Positions 25,798-34,873 of a DNA stretch of 64,000 bases are shown piece after piece. The position numbers and the translations under genes are program-made. The notes below the pieces were generated by a model. The model was not told the DNA's origin, searched no databases, and was given only the letters and a program-made list of their open reading frames with translations. Source of the stretch: Candidatus Anammoximicrobium sp. (GTDB lineage: Bacteria > Planctomycetota > Planctomycetia > Pirellulales > Pirellulaceae); assembly GCA_012515235.1 (NCBI GenBank), contig JAAYYU010000075.1, positions 40,509 to 104,508 of the forward strand, written 5' to 3'. Positions within the stretch are counted from its first letter, which is position 1. Every line of letters begins with the position of its first letter.

Positions 25798-28263
25798 ATG
25801 GCCAACGACTTCCAGGAAGCAGACCCTCATCGCGGCGCCGGGACCTTGAACGAGGCCTCCTCGGATCGGCGATGCGGACAGTGCGGAGCCTCCGTCCGGG
25901 AGGGGACCAGGTTCTGCACGAAGTGCGGCAATCCGCTGGACGGCGCCGCATCCGCCGAGTGCCTTCCGGCCCGCGGGTCTGCCGTGTCGCCGGGCTCCGT
26001 GTGTGTGGAAGCGCCCCCGGCTGAAGGTTCGGCGAGCGTCCGGCAAGCGCCGCAGCGCGTCGTCGCGGGCGGGAACGTGACCTTCGTGCAAAACACCCAA
26101 ACCGTCGCCGGTCCGCGCCGGCTTGTCTGTGCGATCTGCGGGACGTCCCAGATTGAAGATGCGTGTTTCAAATGCCGCCGTTGCGGACGGTGGATCTGCC
26201 AGAGTCACCAGGACGTGGTCCACCTGACCTGTTGGGAATGCGCCCAGGTCTTGGAGGCGCAGAGCGTCCCGAACGCCGCGGCCAGGGGCCAGACGGCGGT
26301 TCCAGGCCAGGCATTGGCCAGTTCCGTCTCGTCGCAGGTTGCAGCCGCGGTGCGCCCCGTAGCGCGCCCCACGCAGCGTGTGTCGCCGCCTGCCGGCCCC
26401 GCCGTCATTTCGACCACGGCCACGTTGAGTATTCGCTCGGACCCGGCGGACGCAGAGGTCCTTGTCGACTCGCGGTTGGTAGGCCACACGCCGCTGGACT
26501 ACCCTGTGGACTTGGGCGTCCTGCACCAACGTCAGGTGGAGGTATTGATCCGCAAAGAACGCCATCAGAGCCAGGCGGCTCTGATTCACATGCGCCGCGG
26601 CGAGGTCAGCCAATGGCACGGGGTTGTGTTGACGCAGTCCACCGCGGCCGGCCTTCCCGATCCGACCGAGGTAGAGGTCAAGGACGTCCGCGTCGAGCCG
26701 CTGGAAGTCGAAGTCCAGCCGTGCGTCCAACCGTCGCCGCCGATCAAGGGCTTGCCTCCGCTGCCTGCGGAAATGCGGGAAATGGCCGGAGTGCTGGAGG
26801 GGCTCAGGCGGGCCATCACCAGGCTGCGGGACGGGACGCATCCGAGCCTGAAAAAGGCTCAGGCGGCCGTGCGTCAAGCGCAAGAACAACATCAGCAACT
26901 CCGCCGCGACTTGGAAGAGCACGGGCGCAGCTTGCCCAGCCACGTCCGCCGCCGGCTCCTCGACGAGGCGACTCGGAATCCCGCTTGCTCCGTCTCGCAG
27001 TTGGCTGCCCTCGCGCCGCAACTGTCCACGGACCTGGTGCTCCGCTGGCTGTGTGCGTTCCGCAACTCCCAGAACGCCAACCGCGTTGCGGACCAGGCGC
27101 AGGCGGCTTACGAACAAGCCCGGCAGGCCAAGATCGCCGAACTGCAAGAGCAAGCGAACGACATCGAACGTGATCTTCTGCCCCGTTTGGAACAGGATTT
27201 CACTCGAATTGCCCTGGCGTTGTTTGAGAAGACAGACGTCTCGTCGGGCTTTCCGGTGCAGGCCTGGCTGAAATTGGAGCCGCTGCTGGCTCAACGCTCC
27301 TACCCTTGGGACAACCGGACGCTGGTGATCAAGGCGGAAGCCCTGTTTCGGGACTGGCCCGATCATCGGGCGTGGCGCAAAGCGTGCAGAGCAAACACGG
27401 TCGAGGCCCTTCAAGAGTACTTGGCGGCCATGCCCCACGGCCGACACGCGGCCGAGGCGCGGGCACGCTGGGAACAGACGCGTTCGGCAGCGCCGGGTCA
27501 GCCTGACCGGAATCAGACGGCGGATTCCTGGTCCAGCGGCGTCGGGATGGTCTTCCAGCTGATCCCTGCCGGCCAATTCGAAATGGGAGCCTCCCCCGGC
27601 GACCGAACGGCTTCGGCCAACGAGAAGCCGGCGGAGACGGTCGTCATCGAGCGTCCGTTCTGGGCCGCTGCGTTTCCCCTGACCAACGCCATGCTCCGGC
27701 GGTTTTTGGAGGGCGACGATACCGTGGCAGGACGAGCCGCTCAACTGCGCGGGGATCGTTCATTTGCCCGTGCCGTTCGGGCGGGTAGTGTTCCTGACGA
27801 CTTGCCCGCCGTGGGGATCAATGCCTCGGACGCCGAAATCCTCTGTGAATGGCTTCGGGGTTTGGACGGCCGGCCCTATCGCTTGCCGACGGAAGCCGAG
27901 TGGGAATTCATGGCGCGCGCGGAGTCCACCGGAGCGTACTGGTGGGCGGACGAAGACGATCCTCAAAAGCGGGCCGTGGTTGGCAGCAGCGGTCCGGCGG
28001 CGGCAGATCCCCAGCGAGCGAATCCCTGGGGCCTCATCGACGTGCTGGGCAACGTGTGGGAGTGGACGAGCAGCACGTATGAACCGCTCGCTTCCGGGGC
28101 GGCGAGCCGGGCGGCCGGCCCGCTCAGCAGCGAAGCCCGCGTGGTGCGCGGCGGGAGTTGGCGGGTCAAAACCGCAAGCGATATCCGGGTCTTTCGGAGG
28201 CGTTCGATGTCGATGCGCACGCGGGCGGATGACTTGGGAGTACGTCTCGTGTGCGACGTGTAG
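25798..28263 (+). CDS. Zinc-ribbon, PEGA and formylglycine-generating-enzyme-like (SUMF1) protein
   Basis: An 821-residue protein, ATG 25798 preceded by GGAAGG. A zinc ribbon (CGQCGASVREG.RFCTKCG) lies at about 26-44. A second Cys/His cluster (CAICG, CFKCRRCGRWICQSH, CWECA, about 110-150) resembles a treble clef. A PEGA domain (TLSIRSDPADAEVLVDSRLVGHTPL) lies at about 203-265. A helical middle with coiled coils follows. The C-terminal part, about 585-820, is FGE-sulfatase-like: GMVFQLIPAGQFEMGA, RLPTEAEWEFMARA, NVWEWTSS and VRGGSWRV. The catalytic Cys pair of true formylglycine enzymes is not evident, so this is more likely a binding or scaffold version. It belongs to the six zinc-ribbon genes of the cassette. 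Confidence 0.8.
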   Translation: MANDFQEADPHRGAGTLNEASSDRRCGQCGASVREGTRFCTKCGNPLDGAASAECLPARGSAVSPGSVCVEAPPAEGSASVRQAPQRVVAGGNVTFVQNTQTVAGPRRLVCAICGTSQIEDACFKCRRCGRWICQSHQDVVHLTCWECAQVLEAQSVPNAAARGQTAVPGQALASSVSSQVAAAVRPVARPTQRVSPPAGPAVISTTATLSIRSDPADAEVLVDSRLVGHTPLDYPVDLGVLHQRQVEVLIRKERHQSQAALIHMRRGEVSQWHGVVLTQSTAAGLPDPTEVEVKDVRVEPLEVEVQPCVQPSPPIKGLPPLPAEMREMAGVLEGLRRAITRLRDGTHPSLKKAQAAVRQAQEQHQQLRRDLEEHGRSLPSHVRRRLLDEATRNPACSVSQLAALAPQLSTDLVLRWLCAFRNSQNANRVADQAQAAYEQARQAKIAELQEQANDIERDLLPRLEQDFTRIALALFEKTDVSSGFPVQAWLKLEPLLAQRSYPWDNRTLVIKAEALFRDWPDHRAWRKACRANTVEALQEYLAAMPHGRHAAEARARWEQTRSAAPGQPDRNQTADSWSSGVGMVFQLIPAGQFEMGASPGDRTASANEKPAETVVIERPFWAAAFPLTNAMLRRFLEGDDTVAGRAAQLRGDRSFARAVRAGSVPDDLPAVGINASDAEILCEWLRGLDGRPYRLPTEAEWEFMARAESTGAYWWADEDDPQKRAVVGSSGPAAADPQRANPWGLIDVLGNVWEWTSSTYEPLASGAASRAAGPLSSEARVVRGGSWRVKTASDIRVFRRRSMSMRTRADDLGVRLVCDV

Positions 28264-28288
28264 ACCAGTACGGATTGGGGAAGCATTT

Positions 28289-30103
28289 ATGGCCGCCTGT
28301 TTTGCGTGCGAAAGCCCGATTCCGGACGGGGTGAGCCAATGTCCCGTTTGCGGACTGCAGCTGGCAGTGTGCCGCAATCCGGACTGTGGCCAGTGTTATC
28401 CGGCCGAGGCGAGCTTCTGTCCGTTCTGCGGCGAGTCCGTCCAGGACGCTGCGCCTGCCCCGGTGGAACCGGCCGCGGTGGAGGGCCCAACAGGGACCGG
28501 CGTCGTGGGTTCGCCCGTACCCTTCGTGGCCGAAAACGGGCCTTCGCCCGAAGTCTTCGACCCGGCGACCGGTTCGCCGCCGGGTGCCGAGCCAGCCGGG
28601 AAGCCCGCCAGTCCGGGCACCTTCGATCAGATGCTGGCCCTGTTCCAGGAGGGCGAAGATGCCGGCCCGGGCCCGGCGGCAGCCAGTGCGGCGGCAGATC
28701 CGTACGCGCCGCCAGCCGCCGCGTCGGAGAAGGCGACCCTCGTGGGTGGGCTGCCCGCGGCCTTTCCCGCAGATCCTTCTCCGGGCGTGCCGATGATCGG
28801 CCTCCCCGGAACCGGTGTTGCCGACAGAGGGCTTGCCGCGATGGCGATGCCCGGCCTGGGTTTGCCCGGCCTGGGCGTGCCGACGGCCGCGATGAGCACG
28901 GCGCCGGTGACGTTGGAGGTCGAAACATCCGACAAGTATCGTCGCCATCAACAGGGGTTGCTGCGTCTGCGGGTGCGTGGAGACGGTTTGTCGTCCGACG
29001 CTTTGGTGGACGTGGGCATCAGTTCGGCTCTGTTCTCCGGCCCTACGGACTTCCACGTGCGTTTGGGCTTCAGCCAGACGCACGAGTTCGACGCCCTGCG
29101 GTTTGTGCCCCACGTTGCGGGAGCCGAACACGTGCGGATTTCGCTGACATTGAAGACTCCGGCCAGCGTGCCGTTAGGCCGGTGGTCGGCCGCCTGGCTG
29201 ATGCAGATCGAGGACGTGGAGAAGCAGGAGATTCACGCGGGCGGCGACGTGTTTATTGTGGGCGGAGTCCCTGCGGCGTCGCCCTCGCTGGGCCTGGACG
29301 GTTTCGGCGCGATGGGGGGCTGGCAACCGCTGCCGCTGCAAGCGGACCCCCACTTCAATCGGCGGCTGACCAACGCCTGCCCGGAAGCGGCTCTTGGCAC
29401 GCCGCCGCCGCTGGATCCGGGATCGGTTTGGCCCGCGGGAGCCCGCGCGCAGGCGGCGGTGTGTGTCGACGATCTCCAGACCGGGCTTTCCCAGGCCCTG
29501 GCCGTGGTCTGCGGCAATTCAGCCAACCTGGGCCGCGGCGGCGACCCGGCCGTGTCGTGGTGGCTGCAACCGTCGCCGTTCGATGCCCACCAGCACGGCC
29601 GGCTGTCGCGCCGGCACGTGTCCCTGGAACTTCGCGACGGCCGAGCCTGGGGCAGCGACTGGAGCACCAACGGCACGTGGCTGAACGGCGAGCGAGTCGC
29701 GAAATCCGAGTTGCAGCTGCTGGCCGACGAAGACCGCTTGGAGCCGGCGCAGGTCGTCCCGTTCCACGTGACGCTGTTGGCCCGCGAGGGGCAAGTCCAC
29801 GCGATCTGGCTGCGCCGTCAGGACGCGCTCCGCGAGCAGTTAAGCTACCTGCTGACCGACGGCCAGACTCCGCTCCCCGTGCTGGTGCCCGGACAGTCCG
29901 CGCCCGTCGCGTGGCTGGCCTGGCGGCGCACGCCTAACCAAGGGCCGGAACTGATGGCTTGTGCAGCGGAGGCCGGGAGGTGGGAACCGCTGGGGCCTCA
30001 GCAGCAGCGCGTCCTGGCGGACCGCTACCGCCTGTCGTGGCAACTCTTGCTTGCCCCGGTCGATCAGGCGACGTACCTGGGAGCCATTTGTGCCCAGACT
30101 TAA
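28289..30103 (+). CDS. Zinc-ribbon FHA-domain protein
   Basis: A 604-residue protein. The start MAACFACESPIPDG.SQCPVCG (about residues 1-22) and CGQCYPAEASFCPFCG (about 33-48) give two zinc ribbons. A long Pro/Ala/Gly linker (about 55-205) precedes a beta-rich region (about 210-325). An FHA domain at about 400-475 shows NLGRGGD, RLSRRHVSLEL and STNGTWLNGERV, the Gly-Arg, Ser-x-x-His and Asn-Gly residues needed to bind phosphothreonine. It would read out phosphorylation by the kinase two genes downstream. ATG 28289 lies 25 nt after the previous stop; an upstream in-frame extension lies inside that gene and is not credible. No enzyme domain is seen. Confidence 0.82.
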   Translation: MAACFACESPIPDGVSQCPVCGLQLAVCRNPDCGQCYPAEASFCPFCGESVQDAAPAPVEPAAVEGPTGTGVVGSPVPFVAENGPSPEVFDPATGSPPGAEPAGKPASPGTFDQMLALFQEGEDAGPGPAAASAAADPYAPPAAASEKATLVGGLPAAFPADPSPGVPMIGLPGTGVADRGLAAMAMPGLGLPGLGVPTAAMSTAPVTLEVETSDKYRRHQQGLLRLRVRGDGLSSDALVDVGISSALFSGPTDFHVRLGFSQTHEFDALRFVPHVAGAEHVRISLTLKTPASVPLGRWSAAWLMQIEDVEKQEIHAGGDVFIVGGVPAASPSLGLDGFGAMGGWQPLPLQADPHFNRRLTNACPEAALGTPPPLDPGSVWPAGARAQAAVCVDDLQTGLSQALAVVCGNSANLGRGGDPAVSWWLQPSPFDAHQHGRLSRRHVSLELRDGRAWGSDWSTNGTWLNGERVAKSELQLLADEDRLEPAQVVPFHVTLLAREGQVHAIWLRRQDALREQLSYLLTDGQTPLPVLVPGQSAPVAWLAWRRTPNQGPELMACAAEAGRWEPLGPQQQRVLADRYRLSWQLLLAPVDQATYLGAICAQT

Positions 30104-30121
30104 TCCCGTGAGGAATTCGCC

Positions 30122-32074
30122 ATGCAAAAGATCCAATGCCCGAAGTGCGGGAAAGAGACCTTCGACGGTAAGTATTGCATGCATTGTCAGGCCGACCTGC
30201 ATCCCGAACAGGTCGCAGGACGGAAGAAGGTCACGTGCCCGTCCTGCGGCAAGGAGACGTTCGAAGCCCGCTACTGCCTGTACTGCCGGGCAGATATGCA
30301 CAAGGACATCGTCCGACAGGAAAAAGTCATTTTGAAGGAAGACAAGGCAGGAATCCTCTTGAAGGCGCGGGCGATCCACAACGAGCAGCAAGCCGTGCCC
30401 ATCGTCCAGATCTCGGTGGCGGATCAGTTGCCGAACGGAACACTGCCCAACGTCAAGAAGCTGGTCGTCCAGCCGGGGACGTTCACTTTTGTGGTCTCGC
30501 AAATGCACAAGCTGGTGTATTTCAAGCCGGGGGAGTACGACGCCTCCCAACTGGCCCTGGGCGGCGAGGTGAAACCCAGCCTCGGCGGCCCCGCGGAAAT
30601 CTGTCCCGTCTTTCTTTGTACCATCAGCCAGCGTCCGATCGTCACGACGGTCTTCCTGCCGGACTGGGACGCGCTGTTCCGAGAGAGCGGCGACAGCGCC
30701 GTCGCCGAGCAAGGCAACTGGGATGTCGAGGGCGCCATTCAGCAGTTGAGCCTGCGGACTGCGGACAATCTTTTGGGCGGGGCCAGCGCCCAAATGGTCC
30801 TCCGGTGCATGAATCCCGCCCAGTTGCTCGACATGTTCATCCAGCGAAAACTAAGTCAGCTGGACCTCGCGGAACGCGGCCAACTGGGGCTCTTGTCGGA
30901 CGAACAACAGGCCGCCCTTCCCGACGAGCAACGCCTGGCGTTGGGAATCCCCAAAACGAAGCCCAAGCAGCGGTACGAAGGTCTGTTTGGGAAATACATC
31001 GGCGTGCCCGTCAAGGCCCTCTGGCAAACGGTCTTCGGCGTTCAGGTCGAATCGTCGCCGCTGCCGCAGACGGTGAGCATCACGATGCTGGACTTCTATC
31101 GGCAAATCCGCATGGAATTCGCCGCGGCGATCATCGAGGCCATCCGCAACGACACGGCGGAGCAGTTGTACAACACGGTCGAACTCCGCGAACGCATCGC
31201 CGAAGACATCCAGCGCGTGATGTCGCAATCGTTCGAGATGTACGGGCTGAAAATCGAACGCGTCTCCGCCTTCCGCTTCATCTGTCCAAAGTATGAAGAA
31301 GTGCTGAAGCGCCGCGGCGATATTGCGCTCGACCGCGAGCAACTTACGGATCGAAAAAAGGAGATGGACATTGGCCGCGAACAGCGGCGGATGGCGGTAG
31401 AAGAAGCCCGTGACGTGTCCACGGTCGAGACCGAGTTGCAGACGCAACTCGCCTCGGACGATGCGCTGCTGGAGCGGCACAAGCTCAAAGAAGCCCGCGA
31501 AACCGAACACGACCGGGACCTGTTGCGGGCGGAACAACTGCAGCGTCAGCTGGCGCTGGACGCCGAGGCGCATCGGGCCAAGCTGGAGATGGAAGAGCAG
31601 CAGCACGAACTGGAGATGCGCAAGGAGCGGCGGCGGTTGGAGTTGCAGGCCGAAAAAATGCAACTGGCGCTGGGCTTTCAGCAGCAGGCCCTGGAGATGC
31701 AGAACCAGCAGCAGAACTTGCTCCTGGAACGCCGCATCAAGATGCTCGAACAGTATGCCAGACTCCCCAAAGAATCCATCCTCACCATCGCCCTGGCCGA
31801 GAATCCCCAATTGGCGGCAGCCTACTCGGCTTCCGTGCAGGCCCAGAGTCAGCAGGAGCAACTCCAGATGCAGGAAAAGTTCCGTTCGGAGTTGTCTCAA
31901 GCCTATGCCGGCAACAACGCTCAATTCACCCGGTTGCTGCAAGAGGCGGTCAAGCAATGGGGCCAGTACCAGGCCGCCAAGGTGCAGGAAAGAGGCAGAG
32001 CGCAACAAGTGATCAACGTCGGCGCCCAGGGCAACCTGCCGCCGCCAAGCGGTTCTCTCCCGGAAGAGAAATGA
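30122..32074 (+). CDS. Second zinc-ribbon SPFH-like/coiled-coil protein
   Basis: A 650-residue protein with GAGGAA 8 nt before ATG 30122. Two tandem zinc ribbons (CPKCGKETFDGKYCMHC and CPSCGKETFEARYCLYC) occupy residues about 6-60. The body to about 420 includes MEFAAAIIEAIRN...GLKIERVSAFRF, which has the pattern of the second half of an SPFH domain. Residues about 425-570 form a Glu/Gln/Arg-rich coiled coil, with a Gln-rich tail. It is distantly parallel in design to the other SPFH-like cassette protein but not close in sequence. It is packed tightly between the FHA and kinase genes. Function unknown; oligomeric membrane scaffold is the best guess. Confidence 0.7.
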   Translation: MQKIQCPKCGKETFDGKYCMHCQADLHPEQVAGRKKVTCPSCGKETFEARYCLYCRADMHKDIVRQEKVILKEDKAGILLKARAIHNEQQAVPIVQISVADQLPNGTLPNVKKLVVQPGTFTFVVSQMHKLVYFKPGEYDASQLALGGEVKPSLGGPAEICPVFLCTISQRPIVTTVFLPDWDALFRESGDSAVAEQGNWDVEGAIQQLSLRTADNLLGGASAQMVLRCMNPAQLLDMFIQRKLSQLDLAERGQLGLLSDEQQAALPDEQRLALGIPKTKPKQRYEGLFGKYIGVPVKALWQTVFGVQVESSPLPQTVSITMLDFYRQIRMEFAAAIIEAIRNDTAEQLYNTVELRERIAEDIQRVMSQSFEMYGLKIERVSAFRFICPKYEEVLKRRGDIALDREQLTDRKKEMDIGREQRRMAVEEARDVSTVETELQTQLASDDALLERHKLKEARETEHDRDLLRAEQLQRQLALDAEAHRAKLEMEEQQHELEMRKERRRLELQAEKMQLALGFQQQALEMQNQQQNLLLERRIKMLEQYARLPKESILTIALAENPQLAAAYSASVQAQSQQEQLQMQEKFRSELSQAYAGNNAQFTRLLQEAVKQWGQYQAAKVQERGRAQQVINVGAQGNLPPPSGSLPEEK

Positions 32075-32118
32075 AGTCCGCCCACCTTGAACGGTTCAAC
32101 CTTCTGAGGGCCTGAGTC

Positions 32119-34155
32119 ATGAACGAGCGCACGATCAGCGACGCCGACCAAGGAGTCCCCCGCACGGCGACCCCGCCGCCTCAAGACAACTACGGAGCGA
32201 CCTGCGCGGACGCCGGCACGGGAAGCACGGTCCCGCTGAGCAACCGCCGCAGCGTGGCGGCCCGCGACGTGTATCAAGTCGTACATCTGATCGGCAAGGG
32301 GGGGATGGGATCGGTGAGCCTCGCGCAAGACGTGCGCCTCCGCCGCTGGGTGGCCCTGAAGCGGCTGTCCGAACAATACGCCCACGACTCCCGGCTGTTG
32401 GCGCGGTTCCACACCGAAGCCCAATCGGTCGCCGCCCTGTCGCACTTTCATATTGTCCAGGTGTACGCCATGGACGAGGACGACGAGGGGCCTTATATCG
32501 CCATGGAGTACGTGGCGGGGCCGGGCAAGGTCGCCCGCGAAGGATGGCCCGGCAACCTGCCGCCTCCCCCGATGGACCTGGAAGACATGGTCAAAACCCA
32601 GGGCGTCCTGAAGGTCGCAGAAGCGGCCAAACTTGGCATCAAGCTGTGCAGCGCCGTCGGCTACGCCCACAAGCGCGGCGTGATCCACCGCGATATCAAA
32701 CCGGCCAACATCCTGCTGAACGAGGAAGGCGAACCCAAGCTGGCCGACTTCGGCCTGGCGCGGCAAGTCAACGCGCAGCACGAAGGCATGACCATGGCCG
32801 GCGCCCAACTGTTGACGTTGGGCTACGGCGCGCCCGAGCAAGAAACCGACGCCTCGCGGGTCGACGAACGGGCGGACCTGTATGCCTTGGGCGCTACGCT
32901 GTGGTTCGCCATCACCGGTCAAAACCCGCGGTTTTTCCGCGAGAGCGAAGTTCCAGGTCCCTTGCGGCCGATCCTGTCCAAGGCGCTGGAAAAAGACCGG
33001 GAAAAGCGGTTCCAGTCGGCTGCGGAGTTCGAGCAGGCGTTGAGCAAGTTGGATCCGCGGGCCCGGTTCGTGCCCCAGGCCACGGCCATCGACGGCCTGC
33101 TGCCGGGCTGCTGCCCGAAGTGCGGCCACCAGCACGACTTGGGCGACAAGGCGAGCGCGAAACGCAAGTTCTGCGAGAGTTGCGGCACGGCGCTTCTGGA
33201 ACCCTGCTTGAAATGCGGGGCCGAAAACGGCGTGTGGGCGAAGTTCTGCGGGCCTTGCGGCGCGGACCTGAACACCACCCTGAACGCCGAAATCGAGCGA
33301 CTCCAGGCGGAACGCGATCGCTTCGAGGTGTGCCACAAGTCGTACCAGTTCGAGGAGGCGATCGAGATCCTGACGCCGATGGCCGCCGTGAAACATCCGC
33401 GCTTGAAGGTGTTCCACGACTGGGCGGCCGAGTTCCTCCCCCGCGTGCGCGCGGAATTCGAGGCGGCCCAACAACAGCGGGACGAAGCGCTGCAGAAAGC
33501 CCAATCACTGGCGACGATGTGCGAGTACCGCGATGTGTTTCCCGTGCTCGAAAACGTGCCCAAGCCGCTGTGGACGCCCACGATGGAAAAACTGCACCGC
33601 GTGTCGCGGGAATTGTACACGCGGGCCAGCCAGCTGCGCAAGGAAGTCGCGGACCAAATCGCCGCCAAGGACTACGACACGCTCAAAGCCAAAGTCCTGG
33701 AGCTGCTGAAGATCAATCCCAATGACGCGGAAGTGCAAAAACTGCTGCAGCAACTCGAAAAACGCGAGGAGAGACTGCGCGAAGCTTCGTGGCAGGCGGT
33801 CCGCAAACACCCGACCGTGCGAAACTGCCAGGAATACATCGCCAACTATCCCGCCGGACCCCACGTGTCTCAGGTCCAGGCGCTGCTTGCCCCGTTGTTG
33901 CGGGACTCGCTGGTCGACCGGCCCCGAGATGCGACGGTGCGCCAGCAATATGTGGCGATCCGCACGCCCCAACTGCAGAAACTGGATGAAAAACTAGCGC
34001 GGCAGGGCTGCCAGATTGTCGACGCGATCGGCGGCGCGCTGGCAGGCGCCGTGCTGGGCGCGCTGGTCGGGGGCGTCGGCGGCTGGATCGGCGGGATCCT
34101 CGGCGGAGTGATCGCCGGAGTGGCGCTGGGGATCGTGTTAGAAAACAAAGCGTGA
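32119..34155 (+). CDS. Serine/threonine kinase with zinc ribbons, coiled coil and glycine-zipper tail
   Basis: A 678-residue Hanks-type kinase. The kinase domain at about 53-315 has IGKGGMGSVSL, WVALKRL, HRDIKPANILL and DFGLARQ, with LGYGAPEQE in the activation segment. Two zinc ribbons follow (CPKCGHQ...CESCG and CLKCGAE...CGPCG, about 332-390). A helical, TPR-like segment (about 395-600) comes next. The C-terminus at about 630-672 is hydrophobic and glycine-zippered (GGALAGAVLGALVGGVGGW), suited to membrane insertion or pore-like packing. It is the likely writer for the FHA reader two genes upstream. Its stop is 11 nt before the start of the small membrane protein. Confidence 0.9.
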   Translation: MNERTISDADQGVPRTATPPPQDNYGATCADAGTGSTVPLSNRRSVAARDVYQVVHLIGKGGMGSVSLAQDVRLRRWVALKRLSEQYAHDSRLLARFHTEAQSVAALSHFHIVQVYAMDEDDEGPYIAMEYVAGPGKVAREGWPGNLPPPPMDLEDMVKTQGVLKVAEAAKLGIKLCSAVGYAHKRGVIHRDIKPANILLNEEGEPKLADFGLARQVNAQHEGMTMAGAQLLTLGYGAPEQETDASRVDERADLYALGATLWFAITGQNPRFFRESEVPGPLRPILSKALEKDREKRFQSAAEFEQALSKLDPRARFVPQATAIDGLLPGCCPKCGHQHDLGDKASAKRKFCESCGTALLEPCLKCGAENGVWAKFCGPCGADLNTTLNAEIERLQAERDRFEVCHKSYQFEEAIEILTPMAAVKHPRLKVFHDWAAEFLPRVRAEFEAAQQQRDEALQKAQSLATMCEYRDVFPVLENVPKPLWTPTMEKLHRVSRELYTRASQLRKEVADQIAAKDYDTLKAKVLELLKINPNDAEVQKLLQQLEKREERLREASWQAVRKHPTVRNCQEYIANYPAGPHVSQVQALLAPLLRDSLVDRPRDATVRQQYVAIRTPQLQKLDEKLARQGCQIVDAIGGALAGAVLGALVGGVGGWIGGILGGVIAGVALGIVLENKA

Positions 34156-34166
34156 GGAGACAAAAA

Positions 34167-34445
34167 ATGGCACAAGAAGACCAAGGCTGCGCCAACGCTG
34201 GTTGCGGCTGTGTGGCGTTGATCGTGGTGGCCGGACTCCTGCTGGCTGGGATTGAGGCTTACGCGGCCGCCTTCGACGGGACCCGATTGATCATCGGCGC
34301 CTTTCTCGGCAGCCTGGCCGGCGCAGGCGGTGCGGTGCTCGTGCCGTTCTTCGGACAGGCACACCGGAAGAAGGCCGAAATCGGACCGCTTCGCTGGCAG
34401 GATTGCATTAACAGCGCCGCAAAGCTGCGCGAGAAATACCTGTAG
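34167..34445 (+). CDS. Small two-TM protein ending the zinc-ribbon cassette
   Basis: A 92-residue protein, ATG 34167 preceded by GAGGAG 7 nt away. A GTG at 34152 overlapping the kinase stop is possible but less likely. Residues about 10-32 (CGCVALIVVAGLLLAGIEAY) and about 42-62 (IIGAFLGSLAGAGGAVLVPFF) are transmembrane helices, the second glycine-rich like the tail of the kinase. The C-terminus is polar. No zinc ribbon and no known family. It probably pairs with the kinase tail in the membrane. Confidence 0.75.
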   Translation: MAQEDQGCANAGCGCVALIVVAGLLLAGIEAYAAAFDGTRLIIGAFLGSLAGAGGAVLVPFFGQAHRKKAEIGPLRWQDCINSAAKLREKYL

Positions 34446-34464
34446 CAACGGTGACCGAAATAAC
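34446..34464 (+). repeat. 19-nt dispersed motif, first copy
   Basis: CAACGGTGACCGAAATAAC at this position is identical to the reverse complement of 59353-59371. The flanks stay similar for several more bases (TTCCCGGATTTCGG against ATTCCGGTTTCGG). Both copies sit directly at the side of an inverted-repeat element. Confidence 0.8.
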
Positions 34465-34481
34465 TTCCCGGATTTCGGCTT

Positions 34482-34606
34482 CCACGCTGCTCGCCAGCGT
34501 GGAGCCATGTTCAGAACCAGCCCGCGTCCCAGACCGGCGCTCTTTTGGGCCACCACGCTGCTTGCCAGCGTGGAGCCATGTTCAGAACCAGCCGGCGTCC
34601 CAGACC
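34482..34606. repeat. Two direct copies of a 54-nt hairpin repeat (71-nt period)
   Basis: Copies at 34482-34535 and 34553-34606 differ at about two positions. Each starts with a self-complementary stem, CCACGCTG and CAGCGTGG around a 5-nt loop, and continues GAGCCATGTTCAGAACCAGC. A third, inverted partial copy is listed separately. Confidence 0.85.
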
Positions 34607-34639
34607 CAGCCGTCGTCCAGCCACTGCGTCCAGCATCTT

Positions 34640-34667
34640 GAACACCGCTCCACGCTGGCGAGCAGCG
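34640..34667 (-). repeat. Inverted partial copy of the 54-nt repeat
   Basis: The reverse complement of this stretch reads CGCTGCTCGCCAGCGTGGAG and then (CGGTGTTC) diverges slightly from the direct copies. Direct and inverted copies together give a composite structure. Confidence 0.75.
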
Positions 34668-34873
34668 AGGTGGCGAGGCAACCGATTTCGAGGAGATACC
34701 ACCCGCTGGACGCCCACACGGTTTTCGGACCCAGACGCTGCGGGAGGTTGACGTCGGTTGCATCGCGCCGGCCGTCGGGTAGAATCAGGGTACGGCTGGC
34801 GTTGACCGAGGGCGGAGCGTTGTGACAGGGGCGCCGGTCGGCTATGTCCTCACCAGCGGCGAAGGGGGGGCTC

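Larger units (their letters stand above)
34446..34873. other. Repeat-rich intergenic region after the cassette
   Basis: A 428-base region carrying three copies of a hairpin repeat and a 19-nt motif that recurs near 59353. No supported gene. It marks the end of the 19-kb same-strand island. Confidence 0.6.

Noticed and set aside
34482..34667. Possible CRISPR array
   Set aside because: Two direct repeats plus one inverted copy, with internal hairpins and no regular spacers or cas genes, do not make an array.
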